A stretch of DNA of 64,000 nucleotides from an uncultured Lachnobacterium sp. Lineage in GTDB: Bacteria; Bacillota; Clostridia; Lachnospirales; Lachnospiraceae. The DNA lies in the NCBI GenBank assembly GCA_900543445.1, contig UQRC01000007.1:1-64000 (forward strand). Reading direction: 5' to 3'. The translations under genes and the position numbers were made by a program. Each line of letters starts with the position of its first letter. Position 1 is the stretch's first letter. The notes below the pieces were generated by a model that was not told where the DNA came from, did no database searches, and saw nothing but the letters and a program-made list of their open reading frames with translations. Positions 9,031-18,354 of the stretch are shown in pieces.

Positions 9031-11499
9031 ATGAGAGATAAGGTTTTTAGTAAAAAGGAATTTATTAAAGCGGTCACAGAAAATGTAAAATCTATGTACC
9101 GCAAGAACTTAAAGGAAGCCAGCCAGCAGGAAATCTTTCAGGCTGTATCACTTGCAGTCAAAGAGGTTGTTATGGATGAGTGGATGGCTACGCAGCAGAC
9201 AATGGAGAGGGAAGATCCAAAGACATTGTACTATATGTCCATGGAATTCCTGATGGGGCGTGCGCTTGGTAACAACCTGATCAATCTGTGTGCTTACAAG
9301 GAAGTGAAGGAAGCACTCGAGGAGATCGGTCTTGACCTCAGCGTTATTGAGGATCAGGAGCCGGATCCGGCACTTGGTAATGGTGGTCTCGGACGTCTGG
9401 CAGCCTGCTTTATGGATTCTCTTGCAACGCTCGGATATGCAGCATATGGCTGCGGAATCCGTTATCGTTACGGTATGTTCAAGCAGCAGATCATCGATGG
9501 TTTCCAGGTAGAGGTACCGGATACCTGGCTTAAGAACGGTTATCCGTTCGAGCTTCGCAGACCAGAGTATTGTTATGAGATTAAATTTGGCGGACATGTA
9601 GAGGAGTCGGCAGATGAGAACGGCAATCTCCAGTTTAAGCATGTGGATTACCAGTCGGTTCTTGCAATTCCGTATGATATGCCAATCGTCGGATACGGCA
9701 ATCATGTGGTTGATTCCCTGATGATCTGGGATGCACAGCCAAAGGAGGAGTTTAAGCTGGATTCCTTCGACCGTGGTGATTATGATCAGGCAGTGGAGGA
9801 GGAGAACCTCGCACGTAACCTTGTAGAGGTACTTTATCCGAATGATAACCATGTTAAGGGTAAGGAGCTTCGTTTAAAGCAGCAGTATTTCTTCGTATCA
9901 GCAAGTATCCAGCGTGCTTTGGAGCGTTTTAAGAAGCATCACAGTGATCTGCATCAGTTACCGGAGAAGGTAACATTCCAGATGAATGATACCCATCCAA
10001 CGGTTGCAGTTGCTGAGCTTATGCGTATTCTCGTGGATGAGGAAGGTCTCTCATGGGATGAGGCATGGGATATTACAACACACAGTGTAGCTTACACGAA
10101 CCATACGATTATGGCGGAAGCCTTAGAAAAGTGGCCGATTGAGATCTTCCAGAGACTTCTTCCTAGAGTTTACCAGATCGTTGAGGAGATCAACCGCCGC
10201 TTCGTTCTTGAGATTCAGAATCGTTATCCGGGCAATGAGGAGAAGATCCGCAAGATGGCAATCCTTTACGATGGTCAGGTGAAGATGGCAAACCTTGCAA
10301 TCTGTGCCGGATATTCCGTTAACGGTGTTGCAAGACTTCATACAGAAATCTTAGAGAAGCAGGAGCTTCGCGACTTCTACGAGATGTTCCCGGAGAAGTT
10401 CAACAACAAGACCAACGGAATTACACAGAGAAGATTCCTTGCACATGCCAATCCGTTACTCTCTGATTGGGTAACCAAGCATGTCGGCAAAGAGTGGGTG
10501 ACAGACCTCTCAAGAGTCAGCAAGCTGACTTCTCTTGCTGATAATACAAAGGCACAGCAGGAATTCATGGAGATCAAGCATCAGAATAAGGTGCGCCTCG
10601 CAAAATATATCAAGGAGCATAACGGAATCGATGTAGATCCGAACTCCATCTTCGACGTACAGGTAAAGCGTCTGCATGAGTATAAGCGTCAGCTGATGAA
10701 CATTCTTCATGTCATGTATCTGTACAATCAGCTGAAAGCAAATCCAAATATGGATTTCTATCCAAGAACATTCATCTTTGGTGCGAAGGCAGCTGCCGGA
10801 TACCGTACCGCCAAGAAGACCATCAAGCTGATCAATGCGGTAGCAGATGTGATTAATAACGATGTTTCTATCAATAATAAAATCAAGGTTGTATTTATCG
10901 AGGACTATCGTGTATCGATCGCAGAGTGGATCTTCGCAGCAGCAGATGTCAGTGAGCAGATTTCGACTGCAAGTAAGGAAGCATCCGGAACCGGTAACAT
11001 GAAGTTCATGTTAAACGGTGCGATCACAATCGGTACTATGGATGGTGCGAATGTTGAGATGTACGAGGAAGTCGGCGCAGACAATATCTTTATCTTCGGT
11101 ATGAGCGCAGATGAAGTCATCGCACATGAGAACCGTAACGATTACAATCCGGTTGAAATCTACAACAATAATGCAGATATCCGTCAGGTATTAAACCAGT
11201 TAATAGACGGAACCTATTCTGCAAACGATAGAGAACTCTTCCGTGAGCTTTACAACTCACTCCTCAATCCACCACAGGGACAGGTGGCAGACCGCTACTT
11301 CATCCTTGCTGATTTTGAGTCTTATGCAAATGCACAGAAGAAGATTTCTGCATACTATCAGAATAAGAGTGCATGGGCAAAATCTGCAATCCTCAATGTT
11401 GCACATGTCGGCAAGTTCTCTTCCGACAGAACCATTCAGGAATATGTAGATGATATCTGGAAGCTTGACAAGATCACAGTCAATATGTCTGGGATTTAA
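9031..11499 (+). CDS. glgP: Glycogen/starch/alpha-glucan phosphorylase
   Basis: A GT35 phosphorylase of 822 aa that releases glucose-1-phosphate from alpha-1,4-glucans. The pyridoxal-phosphate site [15 protein letters not shown] contains the Schiff-base lysine K658. The [15 protein letters not shown] loop near residue 117 and QMNDTHPTVAVAELMR are also typical. RBS TAGGAGG precedes the ATG. A TraX-like gene follows after 3 bp. A second, divergent phosphorylase starts at 61886, so this strain encodes at least two; which acts on glycogen and which on maltodextrin cannot be told from sequence alone. Confidence 0.95.
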   Translation: MRDKVFSKKEFIKAVTENVKSMYRKNLKEASQQEIFQAVSLAVKEVVMDEWMATQQTMEREDPKTLYYMSMEFLMGRALGNNLINLCAYKEVKEALEEIGLDLSVIEDQEPDPALGNGGLGRLAACFMDSLATLGYAAYGCGIRYRYGMFKQQIIDGFQVEVPDTWLKNGYPFELRRPEYCYEIKFGGHVEESADENGNLQFKHVDYQSVLAIPYDMPIVGYGNHVVDSLMIWDAQPKEEFKLDSFDRGDYDQAVEEENLARNLVEVLYPNDNHVKGKELRLKQQYFFVSASIQRALERFKKHHSDLHQLPEKVTFQMNDTHPTVAVAELMRILVDEEGLSWDEAWDITTHSVAYTNHTIMAEALEKWPIEIFQRLLPRVYQIVEEINRRFVLEIQNRYPGNEEKIRKMAILYDGQVKMANLAICAGYSVNGVARLHTEILEKQELRDFYEMFPEKFNNKTNGITQRRFLAHANPLLSDWVTKHVGKEWVTDLSRVSKLTSLADNTKAQQEFMEIKHQNKVRLAKYIKEHNGIDVDPNSIFDVQVKRLHEYKRQLMNILHVMYLYNQLKANPNMDFYPRTFIFGAKAAAGYRTAKKTIKLINAVADVINNDVSINNKIKVVFIEDYRVSIAEWIFAAADVSEQISTASKEASGTGNMKFMLNGAITIGTMDGANVEMYEEVGADNIFIFGMSADEVIAHENRNDYNPVEIYNNNADIRQVLNQLIDGTYSANDRELFRELYNSLLNPPQGQVADRYFILADFESYANAQKKISAYYQNKSAWAKSAILNVAHVGKFSSDRTIQEYVDDIWKLDKITVNMSGI

Positions 11500-11502
11500 A
11501 GT

Positions 11503-12327
11503 ATGGATACGACAACTTCTTCAAATACTCCGGTAGCCGGAATCTCCGGCTACTGGCTGAAAATGATCGCAGTCATTACGATGCTGATCGATCATACAGC
11601 GGCATCCATATTAGAAGAAATGATGCAACAGATGCCATCCTGGGGACCTATCACATTGAGTAACTTACACCAGTGGTATATGTTGGATCTGGTGCTTCGC
11701 GGTATTGGACGTATGGCGTTTCCAATCTACTGCTTCCTTTTGGTGGAGGGATTTACCTACACTCGCAGCAGAGCAAAGTATGCGCGTCGGTTGTTTGTTT
11801 TTGCTTTGATTTCGGAACTCCCGTTTGATATGGCGCTGAATAAAAGCATTATTAATATGAGTTATAACAATGTGTTTTTTACGTTGTGGCTCGGACTTCT
11901 GACCATCTGGGCATCGGATGCGATACTTTTGTATATGGAGAAGCATCTGAAAGAAAAGCTTCCGTCGGCCGCCTATGGAATTCTTCGTGTGCTGGCAATG
12001 TTTGTGATTCTGCTTGCGGGCTGTTTCATGGCAGAGGCTGTGTTCCGCAGCGATTACGGTGCGAGTGGAATTTGTGCAATCTACATTTTATATATGTGCA
12101 GACACCAGCGCATGGGTGGATTCGCGCTTGCGGTGTTTGAACTTGGAATGCTTGCAGGAACGATTGAATTTGCAGCGTTTCTTATGCTGATACCGATGCA
12201 TTTCTATAATGGAACGCGTGGTAAGCAGCGTAAGTATTTCTTCTATGCGTTCTATCCGGTACACCTTCTGATCCTTGCCATTATATGCCAGTTGCTTGGA
12301 CTTGGTGTAGGACAGAGTGGATTTTAA
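11503..12327 (+). CDS. TraX-family membrane protein
   Basis: A 274-aa integral membrane protein beginning GYWLKMIAVITMLIDHTAA, the N-terminal signature of the TraX family, with about eight hydrophobic segments. TraX of the F plasmid acetylates pilin, but chromosomal Firmicute members are common and are not linked to conjugation; no conjugation genes are nearby. The start is 3 bp after the glgP stop, so translation is probably coupled. The true substrate is unknown. Confidence 0.75.
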   Translation: MDTTTSSNTPVAGISGYWLKMIAVITMLIDHTAASILEEMMQQMPSWGPITLSNLHQWYMLDLVLRGIGRMAFPIYCFLLVEGFTYTRSRAKYARRLFVFALISELPFDMALNKSIINMSYNNVFFTLWLGLLTIWASDAILLYMEKHLKEKLPSAAYGILRVLAMFVILLAGCFMAEAVFRSDYGASGICAIYILYMCRHQRMGGFALAVFELGMLAGTIEFAAFLMLIPMHFYNGTRGKQRKYFFYAFYPVHLLILAIICQLLGLGVGQSGF

Positions 12328-12348
12328 AAAAATAAGAAGAATAATAAG

Positions 12349-12387
12349 CCGGAGAAAGATTGATTTTTCATCTTCCTCCGGTATTTT
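12349..12387 (+). terminator. Terminator after the glgP/TraX pair
   Basis: CCGGAG (12349-12354) pairs with CTCCGG (12376-12381 region), extended by AAGAT/ATCTT, followed by TATTTTTG. Confidence 0.7.
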
Positions 12388-12390
12388 TGC

Positions 12391-12456
12391 TTGAAAAGTT
12401 ATATAAAGTTATATAAAGTTATATATGAATTGAAAAGTTATATAAGGTTATATAAC
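12391..12456 (+). repeat. Iterated AT-rich GTTATATAA repeats upstream of dnaE
   Basis: Two longer units beginning TTGAAAAGTTATATAA (12391 and 12430) contain five near-identical GTTATATAA/T steps in 66 bp, directly in front of dnaE. The steps are spaced about 10 bp apart within a unit, close to one helical turn. The second unit also resembles a promoter (TTGAAA at 12430, TATAAC at 12451, a short 15-nt spacer). The role is unknown: promoter, protein-binding array or melting site. Confidence 0.55.
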
Positions 12457-12476
12457 AAAACATAAAGGGGAACAAC

Positions 12477-15400
12477 ATGGCATTTACGCATCTTCACACC
12501 CATACGGAATATTCACTTCTGGATGGTTCCAACAAAATAAAAGAATATGTAGCCCGCGTCAAAGAACTGGGTATGAACAGTGCGGCGATCACGGATCATG
12601 GTGTGATGTATGGTGTGATCGAATTCTATAAGACCTGTAAGGCAGCTGAGATCAATCCGGTTATCGGATGTGAAGTGTATGTAGCTCCAAACTCACGTCT
12701 GGAGAGGGAGACGAGCCACGGGGAGGATCGTTATTATCATCTGATCCTTTTGGCGGAGAATAACAAGGGTTACGAGAATCTGATGAAGATCGTATCGATC
12801 GGATTTACGGAAGGCTATTATTACAGACCGCGTGTGGATTTTGAGACACTAGAGAAGTATCACGAGGGTCTGATCTGTCTGTCTGCGTGTCTGGCGGGTG
12901 AGATCCCACGTTATATCGTGCGTGGATTCTACGAGGAAGCCAAGGCGATCGCGGAGAAATATGCGGCATGCTTTGGCAAAGATAATTTCTTCTTAGAACT
13001 GCAGGATCATGGAATTGCGGATCAGAAGCTGGTCAATCAGCAGCTGGTGCGCATGAGTCAGGAGACGGGGATCGGGCTTGTCTGTACGAATGATGTGCAT
13101 TATACGTATGCGGATGATGTGGAGGCACATGATGTGCTTCTTTGCATCCAGACCGGTAAGAAGATTACGGATGAGGATCGTATGCGTTATGAAGGCGGTC
13201 AGTTCTACGTCAAAAGTGAGGACGAGATGCGTGCGCTTTTTCCATATGCGAAGGAAGCAGTGGATAATACGCAGAAGATCGCGGATCGTTGTCATGTGAC
13301 GATTGAATTTGGAAATTACAAGATTCCGAAGTACGAAGTGCCGGAAGGATATGCATCCGCGTATGAATTCTTACGTGCCCTCTGCGATAAGGGATTTGAA
13401 GAAAAATATATAAGTAATGATGCCTATACGAAGGAACAATGTGACAAGATCTATCAGGATATGGAGTATGAGCTCGGCATCATTGAGAAGATGGGATTCG
13501 TCGAGTATATTCTGATCGTGTGGGATTACATCAACTGGGCGAAGACACATGACTGCTGGGTAGGCCCGGGACGAGGATCCGGTGCAGGAAGCCGCGTGTG
13601 CTACTGTACCGGCATCACGAATATTGATCCGGTGCGTTATAATCTGCTTTTTGAAAGGTTTCTGAATCCGGAACGTGTGTCCATGCCCGATATCGACGTG
13701 GACTTCGAGTATGCGGAGCGTTCGCGTGTAATCGAGTATGTGACGGAGAAATACGGCAAGGACTCTGTGACGCAGATTACCACATTCGGAACGATGGCGG
13801 CGCGAGGCGTCATTAAGGCCGTCGGCAAAGCACTTGATTTCCCATATGCGGAGATGGATCGCGTGGCGAAGATGGTTCCGATGGAATTAAACATTACCAT
13901 TGATAAAGCGCTGCAGATGAATCCGGAATTCCGGAGTCTCTATGACGGAGATACAAGAATGCATGAGCTGATCGATATGGCGAAACGTCTGGAAGGACTG
14001 CCAAACCATACGTCGGTACATGCGGCGGGCGTTGTCATCTATCCGGGGTTGGCGAGCGATTATGTACCGCTCGGACGTGCGAGCGACGGCACCCCGACGG
14101 CGGAGTACAATATGATCCAGCTCGAGGAACTGGGACTCTTGAAGATGGACTTCCTGGGACTTCGCACCCTTACCGTGATCAAGGATGCAGTCAAGAATAT
14201 TAAGGCAACGCGCGGAATTGATGTGGATATAGACCATATCGATTTCAACGATAAGGGTACGCTTGACTTTATCGGATCGGGAAGGACAGAAGGTGTATTC
14301 CAGCTCGAGTCTGCCGGAATGCAGAACTTCATGAAGGAGTTGAAGCCGCAGAATTTCGAAGATATCGTAGCCGGTATCTCATTGTATCGTCCAGGTCCGA
14401 TGGACTTCATACCGAACTATATCAAGGGAAAAAATAATCGTGATACAATTTCTTATGTAACGCCGGAATTAGAACCGATTCTCGAACCGACATACGGTTG
14501 TATCGTCTATCAGGAGCAGGTTATGCAGATTGTGCAGCAGCTTGCCGGATATACGATGGGACAGGCGGACAATATTCGCCGCGCGATGAGTAAGAAGAAG
14601 CAGTATGTTATTGATGCCGAGCGGCAAAGCTTCGTATATGGTGATGAGAGCCGCGACATCAAGGGTTGTGTGGCGAACGGGATTGATGAGAAGGCTGCGA
14701 ACAGTATCTATGATTCCATGGTTGATTTTGCAAAATATGCATTTAATAAATCCCATGCAGCAGCATATGCGGTTATCTCGGTACAGACGGCGTGGCTGAA
14801 GTGTTACTACCCGGTTGAGTTTATGGCAGCTCTTATGACATCTGTGATTGACAATTCTGCCAAGGCTGCGGAATATCTGCTGCATTGTAAGGAGATGGGA
14901 ATCCCGGTGCTACCGCCGGATATCAACGTCGGAAAAGGTGAATTTACAGCGGAAGGAGATCATGTCCGCTACGGATTATATGCGATCAAATCACTCGGCC
15001 GCCCGGTTATTGATAAGATCATCGAGGAGCGGCAGGTCGGCGGAGAGTACCGGACGCTGCAGGATTTCATTGAGCGTACGGCAGAGCGCGATGTCAACAA
15101 GAGAGCGATCGAGAATCTGATTAAGGCGGGAGCCTGTGACGGGCTTGACGGAACGAGAAAGCAGATGACACTGGTATCGGCATCGATTGTGGATCAGGTG
15201 GTGCATCAGAAGAAGTCGACGCTGTCCGGGCAGATGAGTCTGTTTGACCTGGTCTCAGAGGAGGATAAGAAGGATTTTGAGGTACAGTATCCGGATGTCG
15301 GGGAATTCCCGAAGGAGATGTTACTTGGCTTTGAGAAGGAAGTGCTCGGAATCTATTTGAGCGGGCACCCGCTCGAAGAGTATCTCGAGAAGATCAAAAA

Positions 15401-15974
15401 GAATGCAACCGTGAATGCGATGGACTTTGTGAGAGAGGAGGAGACCGGTGCTATCAAGGTAGCGGATAATGCACATGTTGTCATCGGTGGAATGATTGCT
15501 GGAAAGACGGTCAAATTTACGCGAAACAATAAGGCGATGGCGTTCCTTACGATCGAGGATCTGACGGGAAGTGTCGAGGTGATCGTGTTCCCGAAGGACT
15601 ATGAACGGTTTAGCCGGTTTCTGAATGAAGATGAGAAGGTTTTTGTGGTCGGACATGCTACGGTTGAGGAGGAACAGAATGGCAAGATCATCTGCGAACG
15701 CATTGTGCCTTTTGACAGCGTCCCACGTGAAATCTGGCTGAAATTTGCGACAAAAGAGGCGTATGCAGATAAGGAAAGAGAATTGTTTTCCATGCTTCAC
15801 GATTCGGACGGAGATGACGAGATTGTGATCTATGTTGCGGATCCAAAGGCGATAAAACGCCTCGGAAAGAACCTTTCCGTTCATGCAAATACAGAACTTC
15901 TGACTAGATTGACTAATTTTCTTGGGGAAAATAATGTAAAAGTTGTTGAAAAAAATGTTGAAAAGAAAATGTAA
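12477..15974 (+). CDS. dnaE: DNA polymerase III alpha subunit, DnaE type
   Basis: A C-family replicative polymerase of 1165 aa. The N-terminal PHP domain begins FTHLHTHTEYSLLDG (residues 3-17). The catalytic carboxylates are visible in MPDIDVDFEYAERSRVIEYV (near residue 404) and LLKMDFLGLRTLTVI. A helix-hairpin-helix region (DKRAIENLIKAGACDGL-like) and a C-terminal OB fold (VVIGGMIAGKTVKFTRNNKAMAFLTIEDLTGSVEVIVF) follow. No DEDD exonuclease insertion is present, so this is DnaE rather than PolC. Confidence 0.95.
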   Translation: MAFTHLHTHTEYSLLDGSNKIKEYVARVKELGMNSAAITDHGVMYGVIEFYKTCKAAEINPVIGCEVYVAPNSRLERETSHGEDRYYHLILLAENNKGYENLMKIVSIGFTEGYYYRPRVDFETLEKYHEGLICLSACLAGEIPRYIVRGFYEEAKAIAEKYAACFGKDNFFLELQDHGIADQKLVNQQLVRMSQETGIGLVCTNDVHYTYADDVEAHDVLLCIQTGKKITDEDRMRYEGGQFYVKSEDEMRALFPYAKEAVDNTQKIADRCHVTIEFGNYKIPKYEVPEGYASAYEFLRALCDKGFEEKYISNDAYTKEQCDKIYQDMEYELGIIEKMGFVEYILIVWDYINWAKTHDCWVGPGRGSGAGSRVCYCTGITNIDPVRYNLLFERFLNPERVSMPDIDVDFEYAERSRVIEYVTEKYGKDSVTQITTFGTMAARGVIKAVGKALDFPYAEMDRVAKMVPMELNITIDKALQMNPEFRSLYDGDTRMHELIDMAKRLEGLPNHTSVHAAGVVIYPGLASDYVPLGRASDGTPTAEYNMIQLEELGLLKMDFLGLRTLTVIKDAVKNIKATRGIDVDIDHIDFNDKGTLDFIGSGRTEGVFQLESAGMQNFMKELKPQNFEDIVAGISLYRPGPMDFIPNYIKGKNNRDTISYVTPELEPILEPTYGCIVYQEQVMQIVQQLAGYTMGQADNIRRAMSKKKQYVIDAERQSFVYGDESRDIKGCVANGIDEKAANSIYDSMVDFAKYAFNKSHAAAYAVISVQTAWLKCYYPVEFMAALMTSVIDNSAKAAEYLLHCKEMGIPVLPPDINVGKGEFTAEGDHVRYGLYAIKSLGRPVIDKIIEERQVGGEYRTLQDFIERTAERDVNKRAIENLIKAGACDGLDGTRKQMTLVSASIVDQVVHQKKSTLSGQMSLFDLVSEEDKKDFEVQYPDVGEFPKEMLLGFEKEVLGIYLSGHPLEEYLEKIKKNATVNAMDFVREEETGAIKVADNAHVVIGGMIAGKTVKFTRNNKAMAFLTIEDLTGSVEVIVFPKDYERFSRFLNEDEKVFVVGHATVEEEQNGKIICERIVPFDSVPREIWLKFATKEAYADKERELFSMLHDSDGDDEIVIYVADPKAIKRLGKNLSVHANTELLTRLTNFLGENNVKVVEKNVEKKM

Positions 15975-15986
15975 TCAGTATAAAAT
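15958..15986 (+). promoter_or_regulatory. Probable pfkA promoter
   Basis: TTGAAA (15958-15963), a 17-nt spacer and TAAAAT (15981-15986). It overlaps the last codons of dnaE and would give a ~45-nt leader. Confidence 0.45.
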
Positions 15987-16035
15987 ATAACAGATTAAGG
16001 GAATTGATTATTATTTATATATGGAGGAAGTAACA

Positions 16036-17007
16036 ATGGCAAAAGAGATAAACACAATTGGTGTACTTACCAGTGGTGGAGATGCACCGGGAATGAACGC
16101 TGCAATCCGTGCAGTTGTCCGTCAGGCTCTTTCTAAGGGGAAGAAAGTGAAAGGAATCAAGAGAGGATACGCAGGTCTCTTAAATGAGGAGATCATCGAC
16201 ATGGATTCAAAGAGTGTATCCGATACCATTTCACGAGGCGGTACAATTTTACAGACTGCCCGTTGTATGGAATTCGTTACACCGGAAGGACAGCAGAAGG
16301 GTGCTGACATCTGTAAGAAACACGGAATCGATGCAATCGTTGTAATCGGTGGAGATGGCTCTTTCCAGGGAGCGCAGAAGCTTGCTACTCTTGGAATCAA
16401 TACCATTGGTGTTCCTGGAACCATTGACTTAGATATCGCATGTACGGATTATACAATCGGTTTTGATACTGCTGTAAATACTGCAATGGAAGCAATCGAC
16501 AAGGTTCGTGATACCTCTACTTCCCATGAGAGATGTTCCATCATCGAGGTTATGGGACGTGGTGCTGGACATATCGCTTTATGGTGCGGTCTTGCAAACG
16601 GTGCTGAGGAGATTCTTCTTCCTGAGAAATATGATTATGACGAGCAGCGTCTGATCGATCAGGTGGTAAATGCCCGTAAGAACGGTAAGCAGCATTATAT
16701 CATCATCAATGCTGAGGGAATCGGACATTCCCAGAGTATGGCTAAGAGAATCGAGGAAGCAACAGGTATCGAGACACGTGCTACAATTCTTGGACATATG
16801 CAGCGTGGAGGAAGCCCTACATGTAAGGATCGTGTTTACGCTACTACAATGGGTGCTTTGGCTGTTGATCTTCTCTGTGAAGGCAAGACAAACCGTGTAA
16901 TCGCTCATAAGAACGGTGAATTCGTTGATTTTGATATTGATGAAGCTCTTGCAATGAAGAAGGGTGTTGACGAGTACATGTATCAGATTTCCAAGTCTCT
17001 GGTATAA
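16036..17007 (+). CDS. pfkA: ATP-dependent 6-phosphofructokinase
   Basis: This enzyme phosphorylates fructose-6-phosphate to fructose-1,6-bisphosphate, the committed glycolytic step. The protein is 323 aa from ATG 16036, chosen because GGAGG (16023-16027) lies 8 nt upstream. LTSGGDAPGMNAAIR (ATP loop), GGDGSFQGA (Gly after GGD indicates ATP rather than PPi use) and GTIDLDIACTDYTIGFDTA (catalytic Asp) are visible. The usual TIDND is TIDLD here; both aspartates are kept. MGRGAGHIALWCGLANGAEEIL completes the fructose-6-phosphate site. Confidence 0.95.
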   Translation: MAKEINTIGVLTSGGDAPGMNAAIRAVVRQALSKGKKVKGIKRGYAGLLNEEIIDMDSKSVSDTISRGGTILQTARCMEFVTPEGQQKGADICKKHGIDAIVVIGGDGSFQGAQKLATLGINTIGVPGTIDLDIACTDYTIGFDTAVNTAMEAIDKVRDTSTSHERCSIIEVMGRGAGHIALWCGLANGAEEILLPEKYDYDEQRLIDQVVNARKNGKQHYIIINAEGIGHSQSMAKRIEEATGIETRATILGHMQRGGSPTCKDRVYATTMGALAVDLLCEGKTNRVIAHKNGEFVDFDIDEALAMKKGVDEYMYQISKSLV

Positions 17008-17028
17008 ATATATAAGAAAAGAAGTCAG

Positions 17029-17060
17029 GAGGGCAGTCGGATTTCCGGCCGCCCTCTTTT
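17029..17060 (+). terminator. Weak terminator after pfkA
   Basis: GAGGGC (17029-17034) pairs with GCCCTC (17051-17056), followed by only four T residues. The next gene starts at once, so read-through is likely. Confidence 0.5.
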
Positions 17061-17072
17061 ATGGTGAAAAAG

Positions 17073-17867
17073 ATGATTACAAGCACTTCCAATCAACAAA
17101 TGAAGAAATTGTCTTTGCTGATGAAGAAAGCAAAGGAGCGAAGAGAGCAGGGGCTTTTTGTCGTTGAAGGAATTAAAATGTTCCGCGAGGCTCCGGAAGA
17201 ATGGATCGAAGGCGTGTATGTTTCCGAGCAGTTTATGGAGAATCCGGAGCATGAGACCCTGCTTTCCGGCGTAACTTATGAGGTGGTTGCGGATTCTGTA
17301 TTTAAGGCAGTCTCAGATACGCAGACACCGCAGGGAATCCTTGCGCTTATCCGTATGCCACACTATACGCTTGAGGATGTGATGCAGGGAGAACGAACGC
17401 ATCTGCTGCTTCTTGAGAGTGTGCAGGATCCGGGGAATCTGGGAACGATGGTGCGCACCGGAGAGGGAGCGGGGATTACCGGTGTGATCATGAACCGGAC
17501 AACGGTAGATCTGTTCAATCCCAAGACGATACGCTCAACGATGGGGAGTATATACCGTGTGCCTTATGTGATCGCGGATGATTTTGTGGCAACTTTGCAG
17601 AAACTGAAAGCAAAAGGTGTGTCATTGTATGCGGCGCATCTCAAAGGGAAGAAGCAGTATGACGCATTCGATTATACCGAGCCTACAGGATTTATGATCG
17701 GAAATGAGGGAAACGGACTGAGTGATGAAGTGGCGGAAGCCGCTGACACTTATATCCGTATTCCAATGGAGGGACGGGTCGAATCATTGAATGCAGCAAT
17801 ATCGGCTTCGCTTCTGATGTATGAATGTAACCGCCAGAGGAGGAAAATGCATGAAGATCTGGTTTAA
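17073..17867 (+). CDS. SpoU/TrmH-family RNA 2'-O-methyltransferase
   Basis: A 264-aa SPOUT methyltransferase that methylates a ribose 2'-OH in rRNA or tRNA using S-adenosylmethionine. The N-terminal substrate-binding part (KKAKERREQGLFVVEGIKMFREA) precedes the three SpoU motifs: NLGTMVRTGEGAGITGVI, FMIGNEGNGLSDEV and IPMEGRVESLNAAISASLLMYE, which form the trefoil knot. ATG 17073 (MITSTSNQ) is preferred over ATG 17061, which has no ribosome-binding site. The target nucleotide is unknown. It overlaps the next gene by 17 bp. Confidence 0.85.
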   Translation: MITSTSNQQMKKLSLLMKKAKERREQGLFVVEGIKMFREAPEEWIEGVYVSEQFMENPEHETLLSGVTYEVVADSVFKAVSDTQTPQGILALIRMPHYTLEDVMQGERTHLLLLESVQDPGNLGTMVRTGEGAGITGVIMNRTTVDLFNPKTIRSTMGSIYRVPYVIADDFVATLQKLKAKGVSLYAAHLKGKKQYDAFDYTEPTGFMIGNEGNGLSDEVAEAADTYIRIPMEGRVESLNAAISASLLMYECNRQRRKMHEDLV

Positions 17868-18114
17868 ACTGTGGACGGATACAAGACTGACCGCATCCGA
17901 GACAATTGAGATCACGGATGACGATACCAGGACGCATAAAGTATTCCGCGCGCTGGAAGAAGCCTGCCTTGCATTTGATCTTGGCAAACCAATCTGGCTC
18001 GATGCGAATGTGAATGAGTTCAAACGTCGCTCAAAGACGCGTTTTACGAAGGATAATTTTGTCGAAGAAATCGAGTTCGACTATATGGAGATGCAGGTTC
18101 TCGAAGAGGACTGA
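17851..18114 (+). CDS. Small conserved hypothetical protein
   Basis: An 87-aa acidic protein (MKIWFKLWTDTRL...EEIEFDYMEMQVLEED) with no recognised domain. ATG 17851 is chosen because AGAGGAGG (17836-17843) lies 7 nt upstream. It overlaps the end of the methyltransferase gene by 17 bp, which suggests translational coupling. I recall similar short proteins in related gut Clostridia but know of no function. Confidence 0.7.
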   Translation: MKIWFKLWTDTRLTASETIEITDDDTRTHKVFRALEEACLAFDLGKPIWLDANVNEFKRRSKTRFTKDNFVEEIEFDYMEMQVLEED

Positions 18115-18200
18115 CGCGAAAGTTAAGAATTTCTAAAATATGTCTGTAATCAAACACGTGGATTGGGAAGTGTGATATAATAATTTAACGTAGGCATTGA

Positions 18201-18325
18201 GCAGTGCCAAAACAGAAAGGAGCAGACCGATTGTGCTTGCACGAAGAGGTCGGATCATTTCTGTTTTGATAGGGCGATAGCCCGAACAACGAGGAAAATT
18301 GAAAATTTTCCGAGTGGTGCACTGC
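18201..18325 (+). ncRNA. Structured leader element upstream of the alarmone synthetase gene
   Basis: The region folds on paper into a closing stem GCAGTGC (18201-18207) / GCACTGC (18319-18325) that encloses three hairpins. Hairpin 1 has a ten-pair stem AAAACAGAAA (18209-18218) / TTTCTGTTTT (18258-18267), an inner GACC/GGTC stem and a tip GTGCTTGCAC (18233-18242). Hairpin 2 is GGGCGATAGCCC (18272-18283). Hairpin 3 is GGAAAATT/AATTTTCC (18293-18311). A TATAAT (18176-18181) just upstream would place it in the 5' leader of the gene at 18355. It is not a riboswitch class I recognise. A similar plan recurs at 35101-35277. Confidence 0.55.
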
Positions 18326-18354
18326 AGACAAATAATCAGACAGGAGACCAATAT

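Noticed and set aside
11503..12327. Evidence of a conjugative element from the TraX-like protein
   Set aside because: No other conjugation, integrase or relaxase gene is near; TraX-like proteins are common on Firmicute chromosomes.
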